A stretch of DNA of 64,000 bases from Variovorax beijingensis (GCF_003951285.1 NZ_RXFQ01000002.1:372001-436000); one strand, 5' to 3'; counted from the stretch's first letter, positions 45,877 through 56,258 are shown. The notes: generated from the letters alone by a model not told the origin. Made by a program: numbers and translations.

Positions 45877-46890
45877 CTAGCCCCTGACGGATTCAGGCAC
45901 CGGATCGCGGCCGGTCAGCGAGGCCACCGCCTCCTGCGGGCTCAGCCGGCCGTCGAGCAGCGCGACCACGCCTTCGGCAATGGGCATTTCCACGCCCAGG
46001 CCCCGTGCGCGCTGCACCACGGTACGTGCGCAATAGACGCCTTCGGCCACATGGCCCAGCGAAGCCACGGCCTGCGCCAGCGTTTGGCCCTGGGCCAGCA
46101 GCAGGCCCACCTTGCGGTTGCGCGAGAGGTCGCCGGTGGCCGTCAGCACCAGGTCGCCAAGGCCGGAAAGGCCCATGAAGGTCTCGGCGCGGGCACCGAG
46201 CGCCAGCCCGAAGCGCGTCATCTCGGCCAGGCCGCGCGTGATGAGCGCCGCACGTGCATTGAGCCCCAGCGCCAGGCCATCGCACAGCCCGGTGGCAATG
46301 GCCAGCACGTTCTTGACGGCGCCGCCGACCTCGACGCCCACGATGTCGTCATTGGCATAGACGCGCAGGGCCGGCCCGTGGAAGGCGTCGACCAGCGCGT
46401 CGCGCACCGCGGCATGGGGGCTGGCGGCCACCAGCGCCGTCGGACGCCCTTCGGCGACTTCCTGCGCAAAGCTCGGGCCGCTGAGCACGCCGGCCATCAG
46501 TTCAGGCGCGACCTGTCCCCAGATTTCATGGGCCAGCAGGCCATAGGAGGTGGGAGAAGAAGCATCGAGCGCGGGTTCGACGCCCTTGCACAGCCACGCC
46601 ACCGGCGCGGTCGTGCCGCGCAAGGCCATGAGCTGCCGGCGCAGGGCAGCCATGGGCGTGGCCACCACGACAAGTTCGGCGCCCGCCCGGGCCTGGTGCA
46701 GATCGCCGGCGCGCACGGTGAGTGCGGGCGGCAGCGCCAGGCCGGGCAGGTAGCGGACGTTTTCGCGCGCCTTGGAAATCGCCTCTGCCTGGGCCGCATC
46801 GCGCGCCCAGAGCGTGACCTCGTGGCGGCCCGCCGCGTTGACAGCCAGCGCCGTGCCCCAGGCACCGGCGCCATGAACGCAGATCTTCAT
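45877..46890 (-). CDS. gpsA: Glycerol-3-phosphate dehydrogenase [NAD(P)+]
   Basis: GpsA makes sn-glycerol 3-phosphate for phospholipids from dihydroxyacetone phosphate. The 337-residue protein opens with the Rossmann motif [14 protein letters not shown]. It has the catalytic-lysine region [14 protein letters not shown] and the substrate motif [13 protein letters not shown], then [14 protein letters not shown]. It is last in a rhodanese-grxC-secB-gpsA series, the same order as E. coli yibN-grxC-secB-gpsA. Confidence 0.96.
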   Translation of the reverse strand: MKICVHGAGAWGTALAVNAAGRHEVTLWARDAAQAEAISKARENVRYLPGLALPPALTVRAGDLHQARAGAELVVVATPMAALRRQLMALRGTTAPVAWLCKGVEPALDASSPTSYGLLAHEIWGQVAPELMAGVLSGPSFAQEVAEGRPTALVAASPHAAVRDALVDAFHGPALRVYANDDIVGVEVGGAVKNVLAIATGLCDGLALGLNARAALITRGLAEMTRFGLALGARAETFMGLSGLGDLVLTATGDLSRNRKVGLLLAQGQTLAQAVASLGHVAEGVYCARTVVQRARGLGVEMPIAEGVVALLDGRLSPQEAVASLTGRDPVPESVRG

Positions 46891-46914
46891 CGGCGTTGCG
46901 GCGCTGCGCCGGCT

Positions 46915-47379
46915 TTACTGCGTGACGATCGGCGAGGGCTGGCCGGCGGCCTGCGCCTGCTGCTGCTCGTACATCGCCTGGAAGTTGATTTCCGCCAGAT
47001 GCACGGGCGGGAAGCCGCCGCGCTGGATCACGTCGGCCACGTTGCCGCGCAGGTACGGATAGACGATCTGCGGGCAGGCGATGCCCAGGATCGGGCCCAT
47101 CTGGTCTTCGGGCAGGTTGCGGATCTCGAAGATGCCGGCCTGCTTGGCTTCGACCAGGAACACGGTCTTGTCCTGGATCTTGGTCTGCACGGTGGCCGAC
47201 ACGGTGATCTCGAAGATGCCTTCGGCCACCGGCTGGGCGTCCACGCCGAGCTGGATGTCGACCGTGGGCTGCTCCTGCTCGAGCAGGATGGCGGGCGAAT
47301 TGGGCTGTTCGAGCGACAGGTCCTTGAGGTAGACGCGCTGGATCTGGAAAACGGGATCTTGGGCTTGCTGGTCGGCCAT
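46915..47379 (-). CDS. secB: Protein-export chaperone SecB
   Basis: SecB holds preproteins unfolded and passes them to SecA. The 154-residue protein has the family patterns [19 protein letters not shown], the strand region EVTISATVQ-like ([11 protein letters not shown]) and [23 protein letters not shown] 47377-47379 gives MADQQAQDP; the same frame continues seven codons upstream. It lies 24 bases before gpsA. Confidence 0.96.
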   Translation of the reverse strand: MADQQAQDPVFQIQRVYLKDLSLEQPNSPAILLEQEQPTVDIQLGVDAQPVAEGIFEITVSATVQTKIQDKTVFLVEAKQAGIFEIRNLPEDQMGPILGIACPQIVYPYLRGNVADVIQRGGFPPVHLAEINFQAMYEQQQAQAAGQPSPIVTQ

Positions 47380-47507
47380 GGCTGAACTTTCGAGGATCAA
47401 AACAATGCCCGCCGGGGAGAGCTTCCCGCAGCGGGCTGCAGATGAATGAGCAGGCGATTATCGCCCCGCGGCCGGACCACTTCCGTGACGCCCGGCTGCT
47501 TTGTGTT

Positions 47508-47768
47508 TCAGGCGGCCTGCAAGAGCGGAACCAGGCCGCCGCGGCCGTCCAGCGCCACCAGGTCGTCGCAGCCGCCCACGTGGGTGTCGCCGATGAATAT
47601 CTGCGGCACCGTGCGGCGCTGGGTGATTTCCATCATGGTGCTGCGGGCCGCGGGATCGCTGTCGATGCGAATTTCTTCGATCTCCTCGACACCCTTGGAC
47701 TTAAGGATCTGCTTGGCGCGAACGCAATACGGGCAGAAGGCGGTGGTGTACATCTTGACGGCTTGCAT
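47508..47768 (-). CDS. grxC: Glutaredoxin 3
   Basis: This 86-residue glutaredoxin reduces disulfides and mixed glutathione disulfides. The active site is FCPYCVRAK near residue 11, with the glutathione-binding [18 protein letters not shown]. Length and order match GrxC. It sits between the rhodanese gene (21 bases upstream) and secB (about 130 bases downstream, without another gene). Confidence 0.95.
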   Translation of the reverse strand: MQAVKMYTTAFCPYCVRAKQILKSKGVEEIEEIRIDSDPAARSTMMEITQRRTVPQIFIGDTHVGGCDDLVALDGRGGLVPLLQAA

Positions 47769-47789
47769 ACGCTTTACCTTGGGGAAGCC

Positions 47790-48206
47790 TCAGGCTTTTT
47801 CAACCGGCAGGTTAGCCTCTTTCCAGGCCTTCAGGCCGCCGGAAACCGCTTGGGCCTGCTCGTAGCCGAGTTTCTTGGCCATGGCCACCGCGCGCTGGGC
47901 GCGGGCGCCGGTGGCGCACACCAGCAGCAGCGGCACGCCCTTGTTCTTGACCGCGCCGGTCAGTTTTTCCTCGAGCTGGTTCAGGGGCACGTTCTTGGCG
48001 CCGATCATGTGGCCGGTGGCGAACTCTTCGGGTTCGCGCACGTCGACCAGCACCGCGCGTTCGCGGTTGATGAGATGCACCGCCCCCTGGGCCGTGAGCG
48101 TGCCGCCGCCGGCGCCGCGCACGAGCGGCCAGGCCAGCATGCCACCCGAGCTGAGTGCGATCAGGATCAGCATCCAGTTCGCGGTGACGAATTCGATCAA
48201 TTTCAC
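47790..48206 (-). CDS. Membrane-anchored rhodanese-like protein
   Basis: The 138-residue protein starts at GTG with AAGGAA upstream. One helix near the N-terminus (about residues 8-30) anchors it. A rhodanese domain follows, with [21 protein letters not shown] and the active-site loop [14 protein letters not shown] (catalytic Cys in VCATGAR). It matches the YibN position in gamma- and betaproteobacteria. Sulfur transfer is the family role; the partner is unknown. Confidence 0.88.
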   Translation of the reverse strand: MKLIEFVTANWMLILIALSSGGMLAWPLVRGAGGGTLTAQGAVHLINRERAVLVDVREPEEFATGHMIGAKNVPLNQLEEKLTGAVKNKGVPLLLVCATGARAQRAVAMAKKLGYEQAQAVSGGLKAWKEANLPVEKA

Positions 48207-48278
48207 GGGGGTTCCTTGGATGGCAAACCCGGGATTTTAGAATGCTGGTTTTCCCAAGCGCTGCCAAAGGCTTCCCAC

Positions 48279-49022
48279 ATGCACAAACTGGTACTGATCC
48301 GCCATGGCGAATCGACCTGGAATCTCGAAAACCGCTTCACCGGCTGGACCGACGTCGACCTGACCGAAACCGGCATCGAGCAGGCCAAGCAGGCCGGCCG
48401 GCTGCTCAAGGCCGAGGGCTACGATTTCGACGTGGCCTACACCAGCGTGCTCAAGCGCGCCACCCGCACGCTCTGGCACACGCTGGACGAGCTCGACCGC
48501 ACCTGGCTGCCCGTGGTGCATTCGTGGCGCCTGAACGAGCGCCACTACGGCGGCCTGCAGGGCCTCAACAAGGCCGAAACCGCCAAGAAGTACGGCGACG
48601 AGCAGGTGCTGGTCTGGCGCCGCAGCTACAGCACCCCGCCGCCGCCGCTGGAAGCCGACGACCCGCGCAGCGAACGCAGCGACGTGCGCTACGCCAAGCT
48701 GTCGCCCGAGCAGATCCCGCTGACCGAATGCCTGAAGGACACGGTCGCGCGCGTGCTGCCGTTCTGGAACGAATCGATGGCCCCGGCCATCCGCGCCGGG
48801 CGCCGCCTGGTGGTTGCGGCGCACGGCAACTCGATCCGCGCGCTGGTCAAGTACCTCGACGGCATTTCCGACGACGCCATCGTCGGCCTGAACATTCCGA
48901 ACGGCATCCCGCTGGTCTACGAGCTCGACGACGAACTCAAGCCGCTGCGGCACTACTACCTCGGCGACGCTGCAGCCGCCGAAAAGGCCGCCGCAGCTGT
49001 GGCCTCGCAGGGCAAGGGCTGA
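48279..49022 (+). CDS. gpmA: 2,3-bisphosphoglycerate-dependent phosphoglycerate mutase
   Basis: The 247-residue glycolytic enzyme interconverts 3- and 2-phosphoglycerate. The phosphohistidine motif is [18 protein letters not shown] near residue 8; the second histidine is in [18 protein letters not shown] near residue 180; [14 protein letters not shown] is also present. It is divergent from the rhodanese gene with 72 bases between, and followed by ctpA. Confidence 0.96.
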   Translation: MHKLVLIRHGESTWNLENRFTGWTDVDLTETGIEQAKQAGRLLKAEGYDFDVAYTSVLKRATRTLWHTLDELDRTWLPVVHSWRLNERHYGGLQGLNKAETAKKYGDEQVLVWRRSYSTPPPPLEADDPRSERSDVRYAKLSPEQIPLTECLKDTVARVLPFWNESMAPAIRAGRRLVVAAHGNSIRALVKYLDGISDDAIVGLNIPNGIPLVYELDDELKPLRHYYLGDAAAAEKAAAAVASQGKG

Positions 49023-49123
49023 AGAAAGAAAACCCCTCGGCGGCGCTCCCCCGTGGAACCCCGGCAGGCAATTTGCTTCCAAGCTGTGTATATTGGTTCG
49101 ACAGCCGACAAGGACAATCACTC

Positions 49124-50569
49124 ATGATGGGTCAGAAACTGAAGATTACCGGCTGGGTTGCCGCCGGCGCCGTTGCCGGCGTCTTGACCACCGTCTCGTT
49201 GCAGACGGTTGCACGCGGTTCGCTCGCGCCGCTCCCGCTCGAAGAATTGCAGCAGCTCGCCGCGGTGTTCGGCATGGTCAAGAGCGACTATGTCGAGCCG
49301 GTCGACGAGAAAAAGCTCATTTCCGACGCCATCTCGGGGATGGTGGCTGGGCTCGACCCGCATTCCCAGTACTTCGACAAGAAGTCCTTCAAGGAATTCA
49401 GGGAAGGCACCACCGGCCGCTTCGTCGGCGTGGGCATCGAGATTTCCCAGGAAGACGGGCTCATCAAGGTGGTGTCGCCGATCGAGGGCTCGCCGGCCTT
49501 CCGCGCGGGCCTGAAGCCCAACGACCTGATCACCAAGATCGACGACACGGCCGTGCGCGGCCTGTCTCTCAACGAAGCCGTCAAGCGCATGCGCGGCGAG
49601 GCCAACACCAAGGTGCTGCTGACCATCTTCCGCAAGGACGAAAGCCGCACCTTCCCGGTCACGATCACGCGCGAGGAAATCCGTACCCAGTCGGTGCGCG
49701 GCAAGGTCATGGAGCCGGGCTACGGCTGGATCCGGCTGTCGCAGTTCCAGGAACGCACGGTCGACGACTTCGTGAAGAAGGTCGAGGACATCTACAAGGA
49801 AGATCCCAACCTCAAGGGCCTGGTGCTCGACCTGCGCAACGACCCGGGCGGCCTGCTCGACGCGGCCGTCGCCATCTCGGCCGCCTTCCTGCCCGAGAAC
49901 GTCACCGTGGTGTCGACCGACGGTCAGCTGGCCGAGAGCAAGTCCGTCTACAAGGCGGCGCCCGAGTTCTACCAGCGCCGCTCCGGCAGCGACCCGCTGC
50001 GCAACCTGCCCGCGGCCCTCAAGACCGTGCCGCTGGTGGTGCTGGTGAACGAGGGCTCGGCCTCCGCGAGCGAAATCGTGGCCGGTGCGCTGCAGGACCA
50101 CAAGCGCGCCACCATCATGGGCAGCCAGACCTTCGGCAAGGGCTCGGTGCAGACGGTGCGCCCGCTCGGACCGGACACGGGCCTGAAGATCACCACGGCG
50201 CGCTACTACACGCCGAGCGGTACCTCGATCCAGGCCAAGGGCATCGTGCCCAACGTGCTGATCGACGAAAGCGCCGAGGGCAGCCCCTTCGCCGCCCTGC
50301 GCATGCGCGAGGCCGACCTCGAGAAGCATTTGGCCAGCGGCCAGGGCCCTGAAACCAAGGACCCGGAACGCGAGAAGGCCCGCGACGAAGCCCGCAAGCG
50401 CCTCGAGGAAGAAGCCAAGAAGCCGCCGCAGGACCGCAAGGTGCCCGAATTCGGCACCGACAAGGACTTCCCGCTGATGCAGGCGCTCAACCGCCTCAAG
50501 GGCCAGCCGGTGCTGGTCAGCAAGACGCAGGTCATCGTCGACAACAAGGAAGAGAAGAAGGAAAACTGA
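49124..50569 (+). CDS. ctpA: C-terminal processing protease (S41 family)
   Basis: The 481-residue periplasmic protease has a signal or anchor helix (residues about 7-28), a PDZ domain (about 100-185) with VGVGIEISQEDGL, and the S41 core. The catalytic serine lies in NEGSASASEIVAG and the lysine in GSQTFGKGSVQTV. A Lys/Glu-rich C-terminal tail follows. Two adjacent ATG codons occur; I use the first. A TATATT hexamer at 49089-49094 could be a -10. It trims C-termini of envelope proteins. Confidence 0.93.
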   Translation: MMGQKLKITGWVAAGAVAGVLTTVSLQTVARGSLAPLPLEELQQLAAVFGMVKSDYVEPVDEKKLISDAISGMVAGLDPHSQYFDKKSFKEFREGTTGRFVGVGIEISQEDGLIKVVSPIEGSPAFRAGLKPNDLITKIDDTAVRGLSLNEAVKRMRGEANTKVLLTIFRKDESRTFPVTITREEIRTQSVRGKVMEPGYGWIRLSQFQERTVDDFVKKVEDIYKEDPNLKGLVLDLRNDPGGLLDAAVAISAAFLPENVTVVSTDGQLAESKSVYKAAPEFYQRRSGSDPLRNLPAALKTVPLVVLVNEGSASASEIVAGALQDHKRATIMGSQTFGKGSVQTVRPLGPDTGLKITTARYYTPSGTSIQAKGIVPNVLIDESAEGSPFAALRMREADLEKHLASGQGPETKDPEREKARDEARKRLEEEAKKPPQDRKVPEFGTDKDFPLMQALNRLKGQPVLVSKTQVIVDNKEEKKEN

Positions 50570-50595
50570 AGCCGTTGAGGCGGGCCGAGGCGCGC

Positions 50596-51354
50596 ATGGA
50601 CGATCACGACCTGCTGCGCTACTCGCGCCACATTCTTCTCGAGGAGTTCGGCATCGACGGGCAGGCGCGCGTCGGTGCCGGTCGTGCGCTGGTGATCGGC
50701 GCGGGCGGCCTGGGGTCTCCGGTGGCGCTGTATCTCGCGGCCGCCGGCGTCGGGCACATCGCGCTGGTGGACGACGACGAGGTCGACCTCACCAACCTGC
50801 AGCGCCAGGTCGCCCATACGAACGACCGCGTGGGCCGGCTCAAGGTCGAATCGGCCGCCGAGGCCATGCGCGCCATCAATCCCGACATCGCCATCGAGAC
50901 GCACGCCCTTCGTGCCGACGAGGCGCTGCTTTCACGCCTGGTCGAGGCCTCGGACGTGGTGGTCGACTGCTGCGACAACTTTGCCACCCGCCACGCGGTC
51001 AACCGCGCCTGCGTGGCGCATGGCAAGCCGCTGGTGGCGGGCGCCGCCATCCGCTTCGACGGCCAGCTGAGCGTGTACGACACGCGCGATGAAGCCTCGC
51101 CCTGCTATGCCTGCATCTTTCCGCCCGACGCGGCCTTCGAGGAAACGCTCTGCGCGGTGCTCGGCGTGTTCGGCCCGGTGGTGGGCACCATCGGCACGCT
51201 GCAGGCCAGCGAAGCGCTGAAGCTGCTCGCCGGCATCGGGCCGTCGCTGGCGGGCAAGCTCCTGATGTTCGACGGGCGGCGCACCGCATTCGATACGCTG
51301 AAGATTGCACGCGATCCGCATTGCAGCGTGTGCGCGCAGCGCGCGGGCGCCTGA
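50596..51354 (+). CDS. moeB: MoeB/ThiF-family adenylyltransferase
   Basis: This 252-residue E1-like enzyme activates the C-terminus of a ubiquitin-like sulfur carrier such as MoaD or ThiS. It has the ATP motif ALVIGAGGLGSPVALYLAAAG near residue 34 (partly quoted), NLQRQVAHTNDRVGRLKVE and VVDCCDNFATR. Zinc cysteines lie in SPCYACIFP and PHCSVCAQ. MoeB would tie it to the molybdenum cofactor needed by the two formate dehydrogenases, but ThiF use is not excluded. An upstream TTG start is less likely. Confidence 0.85.
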   Translation: MDDHDLLRYSRHILLEEFGIDGQARVGAGRALVIGAGGLGSPVALYLAAAGVGHIALVDDDEVDLTNLQRQVAHTNDRVGRLKVESAAEAMRAINPDIAIETHALRADEALLSRLVEASDVVVDCCDNFATRHAVNRACVAHGKPLVAGAAIRFDGQLSVYDTRDEASPCYACIFPPDAAFEETLCAVLGVFGPVVGTIGTLQASEALKLLAGIGPSLAGKLLMFDGRRTAFDTLKIARDPHCSVCAQRAGA

Positions 51355-51369
51355 GCGGGCGCCGTTCAG

Positions 51370-53382
51370 TCAGGGCTTCTTCGCGCCTTTCGCCTTGGCC
51401 GCGCCCACAGCTGCCGCGCCCGCACTGGGCTTTTGAGCCTCCGCCAGCACGCCCTTGCAATCCGCATCCTGGCCCGGACCGGTCTCGATGGTCGCGGCCA
51501 GCGCCAGCAGCGGATTGAGCGCGCCGAGCACCAGCGCGGCCAGGCCACGCTCGGCCAGCGGACCGGCCTGCACGCCGCCGGTGGGCGCGCCGAAGCTGCC
51601 GCCGATGACCAGCGGCGAGCGCAGCGACAGGATGCTCGCGTCCTTCGGCTCGGGCCGGACCACGAAATCGAGCTTTTCGGTCGCCAGGTTGGCCTGGCCA
51701 GTGGCGTAGAACACGGTGTCGGCCGTGTCGAGCACCATGCTGCGGCTGGTCATGACGCCCTTGTCGACGTCGAAGGCCATGGCGGCGCAGCGCAGCTCCA
51801 CGTTCTGGTCGCCACGCAGCAGGAACTTGATGATCTCGGCGCCATCCAGCCCCATGAACTCCAGCAGCAGGTTGCTGAACCGCCCCCGCCCCGTGAGCGC
51901 GACCACGTCCCCGGAGGCGCCGCCGAGCCAGCTGGCCACCGAGTTGCCCCGGCCCGACAGGTTGATGCGGCCATCGAGCCTGCTGAAGCTGCTGCGCATG
52001 GTTTCGATCTTCGGGACCAGGCGGTTGAGCTGCATGTTGCGCAGGTCGAGCGAGGCGCGAATGTCCGCCGGGTTCTGGGTGGCATCGATGCGGATGGCGC
52101 CGGCCAGCTTGCCGCCGCCCACGCCGAGGTCGAGCGGGTCGAGCGCGAGCACGCCGTTGTTCAGCTTGATCTGCACGCTGCCGTGGTCGAGCGGCACGTC
52201 GCGCACGTTGCGGATGCGCTCGGCCGCGTACTTCACGTCGGCATTCATGGCGCGCAGGCGGTCGAAGTCGAGCGTCGCAGTGGGCAGCACCTTGGCGCCC
52301 GCTGCACGCTTCACCTGCTTGATGGTGGGAGGCGGCGCCACGCCTTCGACCGCCTTGGCCGAGCGCTCGGTGGGAGGCAGGCCGATGAGCGGGCCCAGGT
52401 CGTCCATGTCCATGACCTTGGAGCGCAGTTCCCCCGCCAGGTGCGGAACCTGGCCGGCCTTGTCGAAGCGCATGTCGCCGGCGATGTCCGAAAGGCCGAG
52501 CCTGCCCTTGAGTCCCGCCACCTCCCACAGCTTGCCGCTCTTGCGCAGGTCGCCGCTCAATGCATAGGGAGAGGTCTCGGGCAGCGCGATGCCCAGCAGC
52601 GGAAACAGGGCGCCAAGTGTCTGGCCCTTGAGATCGAACCTGGCCTGGATGCCGTCGAGGTCGGCAAGGTCGGTCACCGTGCCCGAGGCTTTCAGCCGCG
52701 TGTGGCCGGCCGCGCCATCGACCTCCAGCGGAAACGGCGGCTGGCCGGCCGCCCTGAGCTGCAGCACGTTGCCGGTGCGGCCCTCGGCGCTCAGCGGCTG
52801 GCCCTTGTAGCGGCCCTTGATGCGAAAGCTCAGGGGAAGCCTGCCGCGGCTGGTGTCGTAGCTCACGTCCGCATGCAGGTCCACTCCCAGGTGCTTGGCG
52901 AGGAAATCGACCGCGCCGCCGTCCACCTGCATCAGGCCGATGACGGGCACGGTGCCGGGATCCGAGGTGTCCTTGCCGAGCGCCCAGGTGCGGCGGCCGT
53001 CCGGCTCCACTTGCAGGCCCAGCGTGGGCGAGGAAAGCGCCAGGCGCGGGATCACGACCTTCTGCGTGATGAGGGGCCAGAGCCGGATGTCGAACTCGGC
53101 GCGCTCGGCCTTGACCAGATAGGGGTCGCGGGCCCAGGGCGGATTGGCAAACTCGATGCCGTCGGCCTTGACGGTGGCGCCGCGCAGGCCGATGCCCACA
53201 TCGAGCCGGCGCGTGATCTCGAACTTGCGCCCGGTCTTCTCGCTGACGTAGCGATTGATGGGTTCGCGCAAGGTGTCCCACGGGAAGAACGCCAGCAGCG
53301 CCGCCAGTGCGGCAAGCAGCAGCACGAAAGCCGCAAGCAGCTTGAGCCAGAGCGGCCGGTTGCGAAGGACGTTCGTTGCCAT
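51370..53382 (-). CDS. AsmA-family protein
   Basis: The 670-residue protein has one N-terminal membrane helix (residues about 12-34) and a long periplasmic region. AsmA landmarks are KFEITRRLDVGIGLRGATVKADGIE near residues 54-80 (quoted in part: RLDVGIGLRGATVKADG), FSRLDGRINLSGRGNSVASWL and a C-terminal domain ending in an Ala/Lys tail. Such proteins act in outer-membrane biogenesis and lipid transport. ATG 53380-53382 precedes MATNVLRNRPLW; an upstream extension is open but unlikely. Confidence 0.88.
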   Translation of the reverse strand: MATNVLRNRPLWLKLLAAFVLLLAALAALLAFFPWDTLREPINRYVSEKTGRKFEITRRLDVGIGLRGATVKADGIEFANPPWARDPYLVKAERAEFDIRLWPLITQKVVIPRLALSSPTLGLQVEPDGRRTWALGKDTSDPGTVPVIGLMQVDGGAVDFLAKHLGVDLHADVSYDTSRGRLPLSFRIKGRYKGQPLSAEGRTGNVLQLRAAGQPPFPLEVDGAAGHTRLKASGTVTDLADLDGIQARFDLKGQTLGALFPLLGIALPETSPYALSGDLRKSGKLWEVAGLKGRLGLSDIAGDMRFDKAGQVPHLAGELRSKVMDMDDLGPLIGLPPTERSAKAVEGVAPPPTIKQVKRAAGAKVLPTATLDFDRLRAMNADVKYAAERIRNVRDVPLDHGSVQIKLNNGVLALDPLDLGVGGGKLAGAIRIDATQNPADIRASLDLRNMQLNRLVPKIETMRSSFSRLDGRINLSGRGNSVASWLGGASGDVVALTGRGRFSNLLLEFMGLDGAEIIKFLLRGDQNVELRCAAMAFDVDKGVMTSRSMVLDTADTVFYATGQANLATEKLDFVVRPEPKDASILSLRSPLVIGGSFGAPTGGVQAGPLAERGLAALVLGALNPLLALAATIETGPGQDADCKGVLAEAQKPSAGAAAVGAAKAKGAKKP

Positions 53383-53615
53383 GCCAACTGGATATATCCG
53401 ATGCAGCGCGTCGCAGGTCGGCAATGGACCGCAGAAACCGTGAGGCATTGCCTACGGAACGGTCTCGCCGGCACCTTCGTCAGAACCCGCCTACAACACC
53501 CTTCCTCCGAACCTTGCATGATGCTCGTCGGTGGCGCCTCAAATTTCCGGTGTGCAGGCATTCGCCCGCAGGGCGTCGAAGACACCTGCCAACGTCTGAG
53601 GAAGCGCGGTTCGGC

Positions 53616-54020
53616 ATGGAGACAAGATTGCAGACATACATCGTCGAAGACAACCTCACGATCCGTGAAAACCTCATTGGCACCCTGGAAGAACTTACCT
53701 GCACGACGGTGGTCGGCTTTGCCGAAACCGAAGCCCATGCGAGGCAGTGGCTGCACGACCACAGCGAAGAGTGGGACCTGGCGGTGGTCGATCTTTTCCT
53801 CAAGCAAGGCAGCGGCCTGGGCGTGCTCCAGGCCTGCACATCGCGCAGGGCGAACCAGAAAGTGGTGGTGCTCAGCAACTATGCAACGCCCGACATCCGG
53901 CGGCGATGCGCCGAGTTCGGCGTGGATGCGGTGTTCGACAAGTCGAACGAGATCGACGCCCTGGTCGACTTCTGCATCCTGCAGGCGGCGGCTCACCGCC
54001 CCACAGGCAGCCCCGGCTGA
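53616..54020 (+). CDS. Single-domain response regulator
   Basis: The 134-residue CheY-like receiver has acidic residues Glu-11 and Asp-12, phosphoacceptor Asp-59 in LAVVDLFLKQGSG, a Ser in VVVLSNY and Lys-109 in VFDKSNE, so it should be phosphorylated. No output domain follows. I chose ATG 53616. The 233 bases before it hold no gene that I can see. It points toward the NarL-type regulator and lies close to the sensor kinase gene, a likely donor. Confidence 0.87.
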   Translation: METRLQTYIVEDNLTIRENLIGTLEELTCTTVVGFAETEAHARQWLHDHSEEWDLAVVDLFLKQGSGLGVLQACTSRRANQKVVVLSNYATPDIRRRCAEFGVDAVFDKSNEIDALVDFCILQAAAHRPTGSPG

Positions 54021-54072
54021 AGAGGAAGCCGCAACCGGCTGCCTCTCCCCCGACGACGACCGGTCGCTGCCG

Positions 54073-54705
54073 TCAATCGATCAGCTTGTTCTTCAGTGCG
54101 TAGTACGTGAGGTCGCTGTTGGAAGAGAGATTCATCTTCTCCATCAGGCGCGTGCGGTAGGTGCTGACGGTCTTCACCGACAGCGACAGCGTCTTGGCGA
54201 TGTCGCCCGCGGTCTCGCCCTTGGCGAGCTTCAGGAACACCTGGAATTCTCTTTCCGACAACTGCTCGTGCGGTGCCGCGTCGTCCTTGCGGTCGAGCTG
54301 GCGCGCCAGCAATTCCGCGACGGCCGGCGTGATGTAGCGGCGGCCGAGCGAGATGGTGCGAATGGCGTTGACGATCTCGATCGGCTCGCACTCCTTGTTG
54401 AGATAGCCGCTCGCACCCTGGCGGATGAGATTCATCGCGTAGTGCTCTTCGGGGTAGCCGCTCAGGATGAGGATGCCCACGTCCGGCGCCTTGGCGCGGA
54501 TCATGGCGAGCGCGTCGATGCCGCTCTGCCCCGGCATGGAAAGATCCATCACCAGCACGTCGAGTTCCGTGGTTCGCACGAGCTCGATGGCCTCGCGCCC
54601 GCTGGCGGCTTCGCCGGCCACGCGCAAGTCCACGTGTTCGGAAAAGAACTGCCTCAGGCCGGATCTGACGATGGCGTGGTCGTCCACAATTCCAATCTTG
54701 ATCAT
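54073..54705 (-). CDS. NarL/FixJ-type response regulator
   Basis: This 210-residue protein has a receiver domain with Asp-8, Asp-9, phosphoacceptor Asp-54 in LVMDLSMPGQSGIDAL and Lys-104. A C-terminal LuxR-type helix-turn-helix follows (LSEREFQVFLKLAKGETAGD, then IAKTLSLSVKTVSTYRTRLM). It is divergent from the histidine kinase gene with 107 bases between them. The pair forms a likely two-component system; UvrY/GacA-like control is possible. Confidence 0.92.
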   Translation of the reverse strand: MIKIGIVDDHAIVRSGLRQFFSEHVDLRVAGEAASGREAIELVRTTELDVLVMDLSMPGQSGIDALAMIRAKAPDVGILILSGYPEEHYAMNLIRQGASGYLNKECEPIEIVNAIRTISLGRRYITPAVAELLARQLDRKDDAAPHEQLSEREFQVFLKLAKGETAGDIAKTLSLSVKTVSTYRTRLMEKMNLSSNSDLTYYALKNKLID

Positions 54706-54812
54706 CTGTTACTTTCTTCGTTGTGTCGCGTCTGTGGAAGCCGCGGCATGCCGGTCCCCTGGTTGTTGTCAATTATTCACGAACTTGTGTTGAAAGCACC
54801 TTCGAAAGTTTC

Positions 54813-56156
54813 ATGCATTGGTTAGCCCCTCCAAAAATGGCCGTGAGCCTGCTGCTCGCGGCGCTGGCCGCGCTGGCCCTCGTTGGAATCAACGAGGCCG
54901 GCTACCGCCAGTCGAGCCGCGCCCTGGCAGACATCGACGCGGCGCTGAGGGTGCGCAGTACGCTCAACCAGATCCTGCAGAACATGCTCGATGCCGAAAC
55001 CGGCCAGCGAGGCTACCTCCTGACCGGCGAAGCCAGCTACCGGCAACCCTACGACACGGCGGTCAAGCAGGTCGACGGCCACCTTGCGGCGTTACGCCAA
55101 CTGTACGCCGAACGCCCGGCCGAGCGCACGCGGCTGGCGGAACTTTCGAAACACGTCCTGCGCAAGATCGCCGAAATGGACATGAGCGTGCGGCTGCGGC
55201 AGGACGGCAAGGAGGAGGCCTGGAAGTTCGTCATCACGACGGACGTGGGGCGCGAGGAAATGGATTCCATTCGCAAGACGGCTGGCGAATTGGCGGACAT
55301 CAGCAGCGAAACCCTGCACCAAAGCCAGATCCAGGTGATGAAGTCGCTGCGGCTGGCGCGCATCGGTACCGCCATCGTGGCGCTTGCCGCGTTCATTGCC
55401 TTCTTCCTGTACCTGCGGCAGGCGCATGCGCTGCGCACCATCGGTGAGCGCCAGCAGGAAACGCTGCAGCGCGAGCGAAACGCGCTCGAAGACGAAGTGC
55501 GCGAACGCACCGCATCGCTGGCCGAACTGGCCACTCACCTGCAGGACGTGCGCGAAACCGAGCGCGGCTATCTCGCGCGGGAACTGCACGACGAGCTCGG
55601 CTCGCTGCTGACCGCCGCCAAGCTGGACGTGGCCCGCCTCAAGTCGCGGCTGCTGGAAGCGCCCGACGCAACCCAGCGGCTGCAGCACCTGACCGAGCTG
55701 CTCAACAGCGGCATCGCGCTCAAGCGGCGCATCATCGAGGACCTGCGGCCGTCGTCGCTGTCGAACCTCGGGCTGGTCGCGTCGCTCGAGATCCTCGGGC
55801 GCGAGTTCGCCGAGCGCTCGGGCATCCAGGTCCAGATGGCGCTCGAGGCGGTGGCCATGGACGAGTCGCGCCAGCTCACGATCTACCGGATGGTGCAGGA
55901 GAGCCTGACCAACATCGGCAAATACGCCGAGGCCAGCGAAGCGACGATCGTCCTGAAGAACTACGAAAACCACGCGGTCGTGGAAGTGGCCGACAACGGA
56001 AAGGGCTTCGACCCCCAGCGCATCCGTCCGTCGACGCACGGCCTGGCCGGCATGCGTCACCGGGTCGAGGCGGCCCGCGGCAAGCTCACGATCTCGTCGA
56101 CCCCGGGCCGGGGAACCCGCGTGAGCGCCATGCTGCCCATCGCGAAGCCGCTCTGA
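54813..56156 (+). CDS. Sensor histidine kinase with CHASE3 domain
   Basis: The 447-residue kinase has a first helix (about 9-27), a periplasmic CHASE3 domain (about 30-180) with the signature DAETGQRGYLLTGE, a second helix (about 184-202) and a coiled linker. A HisKA_3 domain has the phosphorylated His-259 in ARELHDELGSLLTAAKLDV, and a HATPase follows with VVEVADNGKGFD. I use ATG 54813 because it gives a short cytoplasmic start before helix 1. It is divergent from the NarL-type regulator. Confidence 0.9.
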   Translation: MHWLAPPKMAVSLLLAALAALALVGINEAGYRQSSRALADIDAALRVRSTLNQILQNMLDAETGQRGYLLTGEASYRQPYDTAVKQVDGHLAALRQLYAERPAERTRLAELSKHVLRKIAEMDMSVRLRQDGKEEAWKFVITTDVGREEMDSIRKTAGELADISSETLHQSQIQVMKSLRLARIGTAIVALAAFIAFFLYLRQAHALRTIGERQQETLQRERNALEDEVRERTASLAELATHLQDVRETERGYLARELHDELGSLLTAAKLDVARLKSRLLEAPDATQRLQHLTELLNSGIALKRRIIEDLRPSSLSNLGLVASLEILGREFAERSGIQVQMALEAVAMDESRQLTIYRMVQESLTNIGKYAEASEATIVLKNYENHAVVEVADNGKGFDPQRIRPSTHGLAGMRHRVEAARGKLTISSTPGRGTRVSAMLPIAKPL

Positions 56157-56245
56157 GCGCATGCCGCACCCCTGCGGTATTCCTGCGGATCGGCGCGCAA
56201 GGAACTCGGCCATCTCCTACGCTCCCCGCGCCCAGTCGCTGACAG

Positions 56246-56258
56246 CCCCTCGCAGGGG
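56246..56258 (+). terminator. Short GC hairpin after the kinase gene
   Basis: CCCCT-CGC-AGGGG forms a 5-bp stem about 90 bases past the kinase stop, within a 192-base gap before the DUF1328 gene. It is weak and without a T-run. The rest of the gap must hold the next promoter, which I cannot define. Confidence 0.3.

Noticed and set aside
50575..50595. A TTG start for the moeB-like gene
   Set aside because: The ATG at 50596 gives the standard MDDHDLLRYSRH opening.
51433..54825. A 1130-codon open frame on the plus strand
   Set aside because: It mirrors the AsmA gene and runs through the receiver gene in a wrong frame.
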